Source: Bin55 sp964572845
GTDB lineage: Bacteria > Pseudomonadota > Gammaproteobacteria > Pseudomonadales > Azotimanducaceae
Reading direction: 5' to 3'
Assembly: GCA_964572845.1 (NCBI GenBank)
Contig: CAZNFX010000005.1
Location: forward strand, 1-64,000
DNA: 64,000 nt
Positions 50,193 to 59,345 of the stretch are shown here, one piece after another (position 1 is the first letter of the stretch; each line of letters starts with the position of its first letter). The notes below the pieces were generated by a model, which was given only the letters and a program-made list of their open reading frames with translations, ran no database searches and was not told where the DNA came from. A program made the position numbers and the translations under genes.

Positions 50193-50957
50193 GTGTGTAT
50201 CGTCCTTGTCGCATATCAGACAGATATCAACTTTCCGCTTGTCATAGCCGCCAATCGCGACGAGTTTTTCGCTCGGCCGTCGCTAGCCGCACATTTTTGG
50301 TCGGACTTCAATCAGATCTTTGCTGGTCGCGACAAGGAGGCCGGGGGAACGTGGCTTGGAGTCACACCAAGCGGCAGGTTTGCGGCAGTCACCAATTGGA
50401 CGGACAACAACCGCGTGAACGACAAGATGGCTTCTAGAGGGTGGCTAGTGCGCGACTTTCTCAGTTCAGAATCCAGTTGCGATGAATTCATACGAGAATT
50501 GGATGGCTCGTCATATCAAGGATTCAACTTGCTTGTATTTGATGGGTTAAATCTAGTGTATTGGTCGAACCGCTCGCGTGAGAAGACGGTGTTTGAACCT
50601 GGTTTTTATGGAATTACCAACACTCATTTCAAGAATAGCTGGGCCAAGACTCGCGTAGGAGTTGACATGATTGGCCAAGTTAGTAACAGGCACGATGTGG
50701 ATTCGCTTATCCAAATGCTCCGTAGGCACACAAAGACCAATGGACGGGGAGGCGCGACGCCCGAAAACGAGGAATCGCCGTGCTTCGTATTTGGAGATAC
50801 CTACGGAACCCGTGCAAGCACGGCGGTCGTTTTCGATGGCAAGCGCATATTCTTCAAGGAACAGCAATATGGTCCTCGAGCACAGCGAGGGCCCTTCGTC
50901 TACGAATGCATACCTCTGGCTAAGGAAAATGGCAATGAAGTTGGAACTCACAAATAA
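50193..50957 (+). CDS. NRDE family protein (TANGO2-like)
   Basis: A 254-aa NRDE protein, named for the Asn-Arg-Asp-Glu motif in VIAANRDEFFARPS (about 18-31). Other family blocks are IFAGRDKEAGGTWLGVTPSG and FAAVTNWTDN; STAVVFDGKRIFF is near the end. The second residue is Cys (MCIVLVAY), so an N-terminal-nucleophile role after Met removal is conceivable. The bacterial function is not settled; eukaryotic TANGO2 is linked to heme or lipid handling. It starts at GTG 50193. Its 3' end overlaps the downstream SDR gene by 23 bp. It is divergent from lgt. Confidence 0.9.
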   Translation: MCIVLVAYQTDINFPLVIAANRDEFFARPSLAAHFWSDFNQIFAGRDKEAGGTWLGVTPSGRFAAVTNWTDNNRVNDKMASRGWLVRDFLSSESSCDEFIRELDGSSYQGFNLLVFDGLNLVYWSNRSREKTVFEPGFYGITNTHFKNSWAKTRVGVDMIGQVSNRHDVDSLIQMLRRHTKTNGRGGATPENEESPCFVFGDTYGTRASTAVVFDGKRIFFKEQQYGPRAQRGPFVYECIPLAKENGNEVGTHK

Positions 50958-51723
50958 AACAGCTCTAGTCACCGGAGGTAGCTTGGGTCTGGGAAGAGCC
51001 ATGGCTAAAGAGTTCCACAAGCAGGGCGCAAATGTTGCAATTCTGGCGCGACGACTCGAACTGCTGAAAGAGGCGCGAGACGAAATCGCCGAATTGGGAG
51101 TCGAAGGAGCGTCGATCAAGTGCTACGTCTGCGACGTAAAAGATCCTGTCGCGATTGAGAATACGATCGCGCAGATAAACAACGAGATCGGAGACGTGGA
51201 CATCCTTGTCAACAACGCAGGCAAGTCGGAAGCTCACGCATTCTTGGATGTTTCTGACGACGTCTGGCAGGCCGACTTGGATCTCAAACTGTTCGCAGCA
51301 ATTCGGTTTTCGCGCTTGCTGTTCCCCAAGATGTGTGAGCGACGTTGGGGACGCATCATCAACATACTAAATATAGCTGCGAAAGCGCCAGGACCTCGGT
51401 CGGCGCCTACGTCGGTCTCTCGGGCCGCTGGCATGGCTCTGACCAAGGTGCTAGCCGGCGAAGGGGCTCCACACAACGTGCTTGTGAATGCGTTGCTGAT
51501 TGGCCACATCGAGTCAGACCAAAGTCGTCGTGCCTATGATGCTCAGCCCGGCGATCTTTCCTACAGCGAGTTCTTAGCCAAAGCGGGGCAATCCCTTCCT
51601 ATGGGGCGAATGGGCGAGGCTCAGGAATGCGCCAACGTTGCTCTGTTCTTGGCTTCTGACCGGGCTTCGTATCTGACGGGGTGCGCAATCAATATGGATG
51701 GCGGTTTATCGCACGTAGTCTAG
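50935..51723 (+). CDS. SDR family protein lacking the catalytic Ser-Tyr-Lys
   Basis: A 262-aa short-chain dehydrogenase fold. The cofactor motif TGGSLGLG (13-20) and NNAG (93-96) are intact, and the C-terminal DRASYLTGCAINMDGG is typical. At the catalytic positions the expected Ser, Tyr and Lys read Asn146, Thr159 and Arg163 (INILN, then TSVSR where YxASK is usual). Some SDR subfamilies with an SxxxR-type site are known, so the change may be ancestral; standard chemistry is unlikely. ATG 50935 has AAGGA eight bases upstream and lies inside the NRDE gene, so the two are coupled. The stop overlaps ptsP tail to tail. Confidence 0.9.
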   Translation: MKLELTNKTALVTGGSLGLGRAMAKEFHKQGANVAILARRLELLKEARDEIAELGVEGASIKCYVCDVKDPVAIENTIAQINNEIGDVDILVNNAGKSEAHAFLDVSDDVWQADLDLKLFAAIRFSRLLFPKMCERRWGRIINILNIAAKAPGPRSAPTSVSRAAGMALTKVLAGEGAPHNVLVNALLIGHIESDQSRRAYDAQPGDLSYSEFLAKAGQSLPMGRMGEAQECANVALFLASDRASYLTGCAINMDGGLSHVV

Positions 51724-54047
51724 ATTGTTTGCTCCCTGCCGCTTGCCGTTTCTGCCACACCGGCGCGGGCGGGTTCGCGATGGGGAACTACCTTTTGCAG
51801 ACCAAACTCTGCCATCTGGATATGAATGTACTGAAGAATCTCGTCGGCATCATGCATTTTGAGTACACGGCTGAGTATTCGGCGGCATCCAACCAATGTC
51901 ATATTCCGAATCATCCATTTCACTTTGGGAATGTGCGTTGCATTCATGGAGAGTACGTCGTATCCCATTCCTACGCATAGGATCGCTCCTTCGACGGTTC
52001 CGGCCAACTCCCCGCAAATTCCGATCGGCTTGCCTTCTGCATGGGCATCCTTTACCACCGTGCGAAGCGCCCAAAGCACCGACGGATGCAATTCCTGATA
52101 GAGGTTTGCCACTCTAGCATTGTTGCGAGAGACGGCGAGCATGTATTGCGTGAGATCGTTCGATCCCACCGCAAGAAAATCCACTTCCCTAGCAATTAGA
52201 CGCGCCTGATAGATCAACGCTGGTACCTCAATCATGGCTCCTACGTCTGGCACCCTTACGGCGAACCCCTCGTCAGTTACCTCTCGGTAGGCTTGATCGA
52301 TCAAATTCTTCGCGAAGTGCACTTCCTCCAAGTTGGTGACCATTGGCAGCATGATCCTTAGTTGGGTCTTCAACCCTTCGCTTGCCTTGATCATCGCTCT
52401 CACTTGCACCAGGAATATCTCAGGGTGGTCCAGAGTGATGCGAATTCCTCTCCAACCAAGGAATGGATTGTCTTCTTTGACTGGAAAATATGGAAGGTCT
52501 TTGTCGCCGCCAATATCCAGCGTTCTCATAGTCACAGGATTTGGGTCAAAAGCAATCATGTGTTTGCGGTAGATGTCCAACTGTTGCGCTTCAGTTGGGA
52601 ATTGCTGGCTGTCTGCAAAGGGGATTTCCGTGCGAAACAATCCGATTCCTTCGGCACCCCGATCAAGAGACTGCGAGATTTCGTCGACAAGACCAATGTT
52701 CACCCACAATCTGACGCGGTGCCCATCCCGGGTTTCGGCAGGTTGATCCCTAAGCTCTGTGAGCTCCTTGGCGAACGTCTCACCTTGCTCTTTGAGTTCT
52801 TGATAGTGTTGAAGAATTCTCTCTTCAGGATTTGTAACTACTTCTCCATAGGTCCCATCAATGATCACCGTCGTATGTTGCGTTTCGAAGAGCGGGTAAT
52901 CGGTTGCGCCCATGACAGCTGGAATGCCCAATGCACGAGCCAAAATCGCAGTGTGCGAGTTGGCGGAACCGCGATGGGAGATGATGCCTTTGAGGCTCTC
53001 GCTGGGGACTTTGGCGATCATTGACGCCGTGATTTCCTCGGCAGCAAGTATGGTGTCGGTTGGAAACACGCTGCTTTCAGTCGCGCCATAGTCCTGCAGT
53101 TTTGCTAGCAACTGCTGACCGATGTCCCGCAAGTCCGTGCTTCGTTCGACGAAATACTCGTTGTTGGTTTCCTCCATATGGTCGATGTGCTTCTGAAACA
53201 CTCGCTTTATCGCGCCCTGCGCCCATTGGCCGTGTTGCTCAATTTCCTCCCGAACCTCTCCCCCAATGGCTTCATCATCAAGAATGTGCACGAAGACATC
53301 GAGAATTTCCTGCTCGATGGGTTCCAGCTTTGGCTTGAGAGTCGCATTGATTCGTTGCATGTCAGAACGCACGGATTCAATTGCCTTGTCGAAATTTCTC
53401 AATTCATCCTGACGATTTGCAGCTTTGCGATCTGGGATTCGACCAATTTCCGCAGGAGGCTGAATCAATACAACGCTGCCGATGGAGATACCAGGCGACC
53501 CCGGCACTCCTTTGAATCTTCGCTCTTTGAAGTTCTGATCGGTCGAGTCAACGCGTGCAATTGGATCGCTAACCGCCATTGCGTGGGCGACCATGGGAGA
53601 GAGTTTGGTTGCTAAGGAGAGCAGTAGGCCTTCTTCGTTCTCCGAGAACTTGCCTTCCTCGCGGCGAACCGACAAGACCCCAATGGATTTTCGGTTATGG
53701 ACTATAGGCGCGCCAAGGAAGCACTTCAAACCACTTTCGTCTATGGTCTCGAGACGCTTGAATGCTGGATGGGAAATGGCATCGTCGAGGTTGACAGGCT
53801 CCGCGCGTTGGGCGACTAATCCAATTATCCCCTCGCCGACCGGCAACGAGATGTTCTTGGTTAGATGCTCCGAAAAACCGTCGTTCGCGATTAAGTGCAA
53901 TACTTTGGTTTCGGAATTCAAGACATAGAGTGAGCAATAGTCCACACCGAAAATCATGCTCACTCGTGCAACTGCCATAGCAGCTGCCTTATTGAAGTCC
54001 GGCTCCGCTTGGATGTCGCGGGCCAGCTGATTCATTGCTTCAAGCAA
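51720..54047 (-). CDS. ptsP: PEP-protein phosphotransferase PtsP (EI-Ntr) with GAF domain
   Basis: A 775-aa enzyme I of the nitrogen PTS, which phosphorylates NPr. An N-terminal GAF sensor (about 1-160, with LPVGEGIIGLVAQRAEP) precedes the enzyme I module, which starts FKGVPGSPGISIGSVV. The phosphorylated His is in RGSANSHTAILARALGIPAVMG, and the PEP-binding barrel carries EGIGLFRTEIPF, FLGWRGIRI and GICGELAG. The length matches E. coli PtsP (748 aa). It overlaps rppH by eight bases at its start. rppH-ptsP upstream of lgt-thyA is a standard gammaproteobacterial order, here with an NRDE-SDR pair inserted in opposite orientation. Confidence 0.95.
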   Translation of the reverse strand: MLEAMNQLARDIQAEPDFNKAAAMAVARVSMIFGVDYCSLYVLNSETKVLHLIANDGFSEHLTKNISLPVGEGIIGLVAQRAEPVNLDDAISHPAFKRLETIDESGLKCFLGAPIVHNRKSIGVLSVRREEGKFSENEEGLLLSLATKLSPMVAHAMAVSDPIARVDSTDQNFKERRFKGVPGSPGISIGSVVLIQPPAEIGRIPDRKAANRQDELRNFDKAIESVRSDMQRINATLKPKLEPIEQEILDVFVHILDDEAIGGEVREEIEQHGQWAQGAIKRVFQKHIDHMEETNNEYFVERSTDLRDIGQQLLAKLQDYGATESSVFPTDTILAAEEITASMIAKVPSESLKGIISHRGSANSHTAILARALGIPAVMGATDYPLFETQHTTVIIDGTYGEVVTNPEERILQHYQELKEQGETFAKELTELRDQPAETRDGHRVRLWVNIGLVDEISQSLDRGAEGIGLFRTEIPFADSQQFPTEAQQLDIYRKHMIAFDPNPVTMRTLDIGGDKDLPYFPVKEDNPFLGWRGIRITLDHPEIFLVQVRAMIKASEGLKTQLRIMLPMVTNLEEVHFAKNLIDQAYREVTDEGFAVRVPDVGAMIEVPALIYQARLIAREVDFLAVGSNDLTQYMLAVSRNNARVANLYQELHPSVLWALRTVVKDAHAEGKPIGICGELAGTVEGAILCVGMGYDVLSMNATHIPKVKWMIRNMTLVGCRRILSRVLKMHDADEILQYIHIQMAEFGLQKVVPHREPARAGVAETASGREQTI

Positions 54048-54582
54048 TTACCGTTCCCTTTCGATTCATGAATGGCTCCAGTTCTACCAATGCTTGCCGA
54101 TACATTGAGCGCTTGAAGTCCACAATCAATCGCACCGGCTTCCAGTAGTCTACCCATGACCAGCAATCGAATTCGGGGTTTTCCACTCCCTGCACATTGA
54201 TCATTTCATCGCTACCTCGAAACTCGACAAGAAAGAACATTAGCTCCTGTCCGCGGTACTGTCGCGTAAGCCCATTGGTCTCGACTATAGATTCGGCGAA
54301 GTCGTACTTCAATGGCTTTTTCGTCGTTGCTAGGATACTGATGTGACGTCGGGAGACTCCTAATTCTTCCTGCAATTCACGATACATCGCAGCAACCGGC
54401 TGTTCTCCTTCATCTATGCCACCCTGGGGAAACTGCCATTGATTCTCCATATCGTTGCGGCGTGCGACTAGCACTTCGCCCGCCTTGTTCGACAGTACAA
54501 TCCCCACTCCCTGCCGATAGCCACGTGGCTCACAGTTCTGCAAGTCTTCCATAGTGTGATTGTTGCATACAAAGTTGCACAT
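54040..54582 (-). CDS. rppH: RNA pyrophosphohydrolase (Nudix)
   Basis: A Nudix hydrolase removing pyrophosphate from mRNA 5' ends, which starts decay. The Nudix box GGIDEGEQPVAAMYRELQEE is complete, preceded by WQFPQ and GYRQGVGIVLSN. Up to 180 aa if read from 54582; ATG 54552 (MEDLQNCEPRGYRQ) would give 170 aa and a more usual N-terminus, and no ribosome site separates the two. Its end overlaps ptsP. Confidence 0.93.
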   Translation of the reverse strand: MCNFVCNNHTMEDLQNCEPRGYRQGVGIVLSNKAGEVLVARRNDMENQWQFPQGGIDEGEQPVAAMYRELQEELGVSRRHISILATTKKPLKYDFAESIVETNGLTRQYRGQELMFFLVEFRGSDEMINVQGVENPEFDCWSWVDYWKPVRLIVDFKRSMYRQALVELEPFMNRKGTVIA

Positions 54583-54661
54583 TCATGTGTCAGGCTTGTG
54601 GCAACATTGCGAGAGTTCGCCACGGGCTTCGAGACATTGCTGGCTACAGCTCGCTCAGTTC

Positions 54662-56737
54662 ATGAATCACCTTCAATTTGAAAGCAGTCCATATCTGCGA
54701 CAGCATGCGTCGAATCCCGTCGACTGGTACCCGTGGGGCGATGAAGCTTTGGATTTGGCCGGTGCACAGGACCGGCCGATACTGCTATCCATCGGCTATT
54801 CGACTTGCCATTGGTGCCACGTCATGGCGAAGGAGTGTTTCGAAGACGACGCGGTGGCGCAGGTGATGAACGAGCGGTTTGTGAACATCAAAGTCGACCG
54901 TGAAGAACGTCCCGACTTGGATCAAATCTATCAAGCCGCCCATGGGATATTGACGCAACGGAATGGCGGATGGCCACTGACTGTATTTCTGAATCCCAAA
55001 TCTCGCGTTCCGTTTTTTGCTGGAACTTATTTTCCCAAGACCCCAAGGTATGGGCTACCCGGTTTCTCGGAAGTGCTTCAGCAGGTTTCTGGGGCATATA
55101 AGCAAATCAAGAACCAATTGGACGAATTTGATGCACGTTTGCTCAGGGCATTGGGCCAATCAAGTCGCTCACCTGAATCGGAATCCGAAAGGAGTTTCTC
55201 TGAAATGTGCAGCCGTTGCCGCGACATTCTTATCGCGAACTACGACCCTCATGGCGGAGGCTTTGGAACTGCCCCGAAATTCCCCCAGACGATGAGTCTC
55301 GATTGGCTGCTGAGGTGCTGGTACGACAGCAAACGTAACAAACAAGCCGATAGCGAAGCGCTCGATGCAGTAATGGATACGCTGACAAGCATGGGGCGAG
55401 GAGGAATCTTCGATCACTTGGGCGGAGGGTTCTTTCGCTACTCGACAGACAGAGACTGGACGATCCCGCATTTCGAGAAGATGCTGTACGACAACGCTCT
55501 TCTACTTGGAGTCTATGCGGATGCCTATTGCATAACGGGTGACCAGTTATTTGAGGAAGTGTTGAGCGAGACAGCACATTGGGTTGTCGATGAAATGACT
55601 GCTCCTACAGGTGGATTCCATTCGGCCATTGATGCTGACTCGGAGGGCGCAGAGGGGAAGTACTACGTTTGGCGCAGAAACGAGATCAAGCGAGTTCTCA
55701 CCGAGGAGGAGTATCTGGTAATTGAAACTCTATACGGTCTCGACAAACCTACAAACTTTGAGAACCAATGGCACTTGCGCAGAACTGACGCATGGCTTGC
55801 TGTGGTTCATCGCCTAAGTCTGGAACCCGAGGAGGCAAATCAGATTAGGCAATCAGCACGTTCAAAGCTGAGAGAATTAAGAGGAATTAGAACCAACCCT
55901 GCAATCGATACAAAAATCCTGACTTCGTGGAACGGTTTGGCAATTGGAGGGCTGGCGAGAGCATCACAAACTCTCAATGCTCCGAATTTGATGCAAGCTG
56001 CACAGGCAGCGAGTGACTTTCTGCGTGAGAATTGTTTCGACGGACAGAGATTGAGTGCTGTTTGGTGTGCGGGAGAGGCAAAGTTCAATGGCTACCTCGA
56101 CGACTACTCCCACCTCTTGAATGGTCTTCTCGACTTGCTTGCTGTGAAGTGGCGGCACGCTGATGTTGAGATGGCCTTGTCATTGGCAGACTCGCTCATC
56201 ACTTGGTTCTACGATCCAAATGAAGGAGGGTTCTGGTTTACGGCTCACGATCACGAGGAGCTGATTCACCGTTCGAAACCGTTGTCTGATGGTGCTACTC
56301 CATCAGGAAACGGATCGGCATGTTTAGGTCTCTTGAGGCTGGCAAATCTCTCAGGAGAGACAAGGTTTCTGGAACCTGTAGAGAAGACGTTGGAGTGGGC
56401 TCGTGGGACGGTGCAAAGGAATGAAGCGATGTACTCCACGTTGATTCAATGCATGAATCGATTGGTTAGACCTGTCAGTCATGTGCTCTTGAGGGGTCCG
56501 AGCGAGCTACTGCCCGAATGGTCGAAAGTTGTTCAAAGCGGCTACCAAGCAGACATGGAAGCATGGGCAATTCCTTACGAGGAGTCCAAATTCGTGCCGG
56601 AGTACCTGCCTAGGTTATTGGCAGCTGAAGAGCTGGAACGTGTGACAGCCTATGTCTGCAATGACTTCGTGTGTTCAGCGCCAATAAATTCGTTGGAGGA
56701 GTTTCAGTCAGCTCTTGCCGATAGCCAAAATGTGTGA
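54662..56737 (+). CDS. Thioredoxin-domain protein, YyaL/SSP411 (DUF255) family
   Basis: A 691-aa protein of the YyaL/spermatogenesis-associated-20 family. The N-terminal thioredoxin-like domain begins MNHLQFESSPYLRQHASNPV and contains STCHWCHVM, the conserved CxxC. KVDREERPDLDQIYQ and GGWPLTVFLNP follow. The C-terminal two thirds form an alpha/alpha-barrel-like region (HFEKMLYDNALLLGVYADAY; DGATPSGNGSACLGLLRLAN). Function is unproven; the family is cytosolic and found from bacteria to humans. The frame extends 34 codons upstream, but ATG 54662 matches family starts. Confidence 0.93.
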   Translation: MNHLQFESSPYLRQHASNPVDWYPWGDEALDLAGAQDRPILLSIGYSTCHWCHVMAKECFEDDAVAQVMNERFVNIKVDREERPDLDQIYQAAHGILTQRNGGWPLTVFLNPKSRVPFFAGTYFPKTPRYGLPGFSEVLQQVSGAYKQIKNQLDEFDARLLRALGQSSRSPESESERSFSEMCSRCRDILIANYDPHGGGFGTAPKFPQTMSLDWLLRCWYDSKRNKQADSEALDAVMDTLTSMGRGGIFDHLGGGFFRYSTDRDWTIPHFEKMLYDNALLLGVYADAYCITGDQLFEEVLSETAHWVVDEMTAPTGGFHSAIDADSEGAEGKYYVWRRNEIKRVLTEEEYLVIETLYGLDKPTNFENQWHLRRTDAWLAVVHRLSLEPEEANQIRQSARSKLRELRGIRTNPAIDTKILTSWNGLAIGGLARASQTLNAPNLMQAAQAASDFLRENCFDGQRLSAVWCAGEAKFNGYLDDYSHLLNGLLDLLAVKWRHADVEMALSLADSLITWFYDPNEGGFWFTAHDHEELIHRSKPLSDGATPSGNGSACLGLLRLANLSGETRFLEPVEKTLEWARGTVQRNEAMYSTLIQCMNRLVRPVSHVLLRGPSELLPEWSKVVQSGYQADMEAWAIPYEESKFVPEYLPRLLAAEELERVTAYVCNDFVCSAPINSLEEFQSALADSQNV

Positions 56738-56755
56738 TCGTCGAGGTTGGGGCTA

Positions 56756-57727
56756 CTAGTCGTCTAGTACGTAGACGTAGACGCGGTGTTCGCAACTTTG
56801 GCGTTCTTCTGCACCTGCAGGCGTCAATGGACTCTCAAACGCTGAATGAAAGCAGCCGCCGAATTTAAACTGGCGGTCTTGCTTGGTGATGTGAAACAAC
56901 CTGAGGATCAGAACTTCGTCTGTCGTCATGTTGGGATAGTAGTACCAGGAGTGGGTGTCGTTGTACTTCAGCGATAGTTGGTTGGTAATCCTTCCGGTGT
57001 GTGTAAATCCTTTCAATCCAGACGAAACAAGATCGTCAGGTTCGACGGAGCTGGCGTCGAGAACTGCCAATGGCATATGTTCCAGCGGCTGGGCCATATG
57101 TACCGTCCTCCAAAAGTTGATCACCATGAATTCCTGTACTTCGTCGCTCTCAAACGATTCTTGCCACTGGTCGGCAGTTTCCAACGTTCCATAGGATTGG
57201 ATGTTGTCGTGAAAATCGTTGACGGAAACGCCGTAGTCGTTGTGAACACCCAGTCCAAAAAACGGGTGAGCTGTGTTCTTGCCCCGTCGCAGGACCATAT
57301 CGGGTTGTTGTATGAAGAGCTTACGTTCAGGCAGAAGAGTTTCGCGCAGGAGAGCATCCACTTCTGCCATGTACGTGCTCTTGATCTCGTTCTTGCCCTC
57401 AAAGTGTTGCATTCGACGATCGCCTACCTGAAGAGCATCGCTCGCGCCAAAAGCGCCGGAGTCCCAGTTCTCCACCAACGAATGGTGCTGAAGTAACACG
57501 AACCCGTGCTTATCTAAAAATCTACTTTCGAAGTTCGGACCTCCATCGTCTTCCGAGTCTTGCAGAATCCTCGCGTCGCCAATGTTTTTTGCGATGGGCG
57601 GGAGCACTCCGGGCGTGACAGATTGACCGGTTACATCGATGATGGTCTTTTGAGGTGCTACGTACTCGGATTGGAAATATCCATTGAGATTGACTTCGAC
57701 TGCCATAGGGCTTACGGACGACATCAC
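56756..57727 (-). CDS. CmcJ/NvfI-like oxidoreductase family protein
   Basis: A 323-aa protein resembling the CmcJ/NvfI family (named from cephamycin and fungal meroterpenoid pathways). Typical blocks are MVINFWRTVHMAQPLEHMPL, AVLDASSVEPDDLV, HSWYYYPNMTTDEVLILRLF and SCEHRVYVYVLD. A GVHNDYG stretch (about 158-164) could supply metal-type ligands. Biochemistry of bacterial members is largely unknown and no biosynthetic cluster surrounds the gene here. It is convergent with the DUF255 gene, 18 bp apart. Confidence 0.78.
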   Translation of the reverse strand: MMSSVSPMAVEVNLNGYFQSEYVAPQKTIIDVTGQSVTPGVLPPIAKNIGDARILQDSEDDGGPNFESRFLDKHGFVLLQHHSLVENWDSGAFGASDALQVGDRRMQHFEGKNEIKSTYMAEVDALLRETLLPERKLFIQQPDMVLRRGKNTAHPFFGLGVHNDYGVSVNDFHDNIQSYGTLETADQWQESFESDEVQEFMVINFWRTVHMAQPLEHMPLAVLDASSVEPDDLVSSGLKGFTHTGRITNQLSLKYNDTHSWYYYPNMTTDEVLILRLFHITKQDRQFKFGGCFHSAFESPLTPAGAEERQSCEHRVYVYVLDD

Positions 57728-57926
57728 AATTTTTGGTAGTGCAGATAGCGGGAGAGTCTAACCCATCTGCGGATTTTCAGTCAAAGCATTCGGCGCTAAA
57801 TTGCACCCTCACCTACGTGTCGTATTGGACCCTGAGAGTCTCAAACAGCGGGTTTAGTCACTCGGAAACTGCCGAAAGGCTAGCGTAGTATAAATTGAGA
57901 GTTGCAGATTTCCAAGACCAGTCACA

Positions 57927-59117
57927 CTATGGCGATGGGGGCGGAGGCAAGAGCAATACATGAGGATCCACATCGTGCTGGGCGGGCCTTTGTGTTTTTC
58001 GTATGTCGACGAGGTGTATCACCCGCGCCTGCAATTCATTCAATTTGGCTTGAAGTTGCCTGTAGTCTGGATCGACGGATGCTTGAGGTATCCGCAAGAA
58101 TGCCTTGACTAGACGATCGACTGTATCAGCTACTTCCGTACCGTACTGGTAGCGGACTTCTGGCACTCCATCAAGAAACAGGACTAGCTGTTGTGGATCC
58201 GAGTATTCAAGCCTTTCGGAAATTTCATAAAGTATGCTCCCAATCGCGTCTACGACCTCCGTACGAGCAGCTTTGCTTCGCCCAGCAAAATTTTTCGTCA
58301 GCTGCTCGATTGCCTCTACGCATAGCGGCGCAAATCCCATGCCGAAAGACCAGCTGTGACATATGAGTTCAAGACTTTCGGTACGCGATCGGTCATCAAA
58401 ATCTAGTTCCACAAGACCCAGGTCGTCGATGACTCTGTGTCTGAATTTGCGCGCTAGCTTAGTGTCCTGATTGTTCCAAAGTTCGTGAAACCAAATCACA
58501 GCGAAATACATTCTTTCTTTTTTTGATGAACCGTGTTCGTAGCCATAAAGCAGCAGTTGGTTTCTGTGCTCGAGTCTCTCACTAACCCTCCGGGCTGTCA
58601 AATCGCTGGGGTCGCGGTCGAAGTCGTAGGGGCCAACACCGTCAGACACCAGCCAATACAGCGCGTCCGTGCAAGATGGCGCAAGTTCCATCATGCGCCA
58701 GTGCAATGCGAATCTTCGATAATCATCACTCTCAAAATATGCAAGCCTTTCGATTACATCAAAGCTATAGGGATATTCTTCGGCAAGAGCGCGGAGTTCA
58801 TTACGAGATTCGAGAATCATGTCATGTGTGCTAGAGTGGCTGGCGTTTTCCACGTACTGCGCTAGACGCGGGCGAAAGAATGCAACGTTGTAGCGATCCT
58901 GCAATGTTGCATCGTCCTTCGAGCTCAGGTCTGCAATATTCGCTTCACACTGCAAGAATGAATCGGGCAATTTCTTGAAGCAAATCTCCCAGAGCTCATC
59001 TGACGGCCAAAGGTCACCACGCCCCGGACAGTTCGCGTCGATTCCTTCGGTTGAAGCACAGCCATTCAATATCCAGAGAAATAGGAATACGGAAATAAGT
59101 CGAAATAGGCGGTGCAA
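57927..59117 (-). CDS. Hypothetical lipoprotein
   Basis: A 396-aa protein with a clear lipoprotein signal: MHRLFRLISVFLFLWILNGC, lipobox LNGC with Cys at 20. The mature part is soluble and mostly helical, rich in Arg, Glu and Trp, and ends in a proline-rich tail (LLLPPPPSP). No domain is recognised. Internal blocks such as RLAYFESDDYRRFALHWRMM and YAVIWFHELWNNQ suggest helical repeats. The 199 bp downstream to the CmcJ-like gene hold no gene. It is divergent from the SDR at 59346. Confidence 0.8.
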   Translation of the reverse strand: MHRLFRLISVFLFLWILNGCASTEGIDANCPGRGDLWPSDELWEICFKKLPDSFLQCEANIADLSSKDDATLQDRYNVAFFRPRLAQYVENASHSSTHDMILESRNELRALAEEYPYSFDVIERLAYFESDDYRRFALHWRMMELAPSCTDALYWLVSDGVGPYDFDRDPSDLTARRVSERLEHRNQLLLYGYEHGSSKKERMYFAVIWFHELWNNQDTKLARKFRHRVIDDLGLVELDFDDRSRTESLELICHSWSFGMGFAPLCVEAIEQLTKNFAGRSKAARTEVVDAIGSILYEISERLEYSDPQQLVLFLDGVPEVRYQYGTEVADTVDRLVKAFLRIPQASVDPDYRQLQAKLNELQARVIHLVDIRKTQRPAQHDVDPHVLLLPPPPSP

Positions 59118-59345
59118 AAGAGTCTCTGGAGTTACGGTTTGGATTCTCGCTAGATCGGAGCGCTGGTTTATAGAATCCTTGAATTGTGGCGTTCGGTTTC
59201 CGGAAATGGACCTTCGAATGCTAACACCGGATCTGGTTCATTCGCAGACTGTTCGAACTTCACGGTAACCTGGCTAGGGAAGATTCCAATGGTGCGATGG
59301 CGCACCATAGCCCTAACTGAAATTTTGACTTCAAAGGACCTCGAA

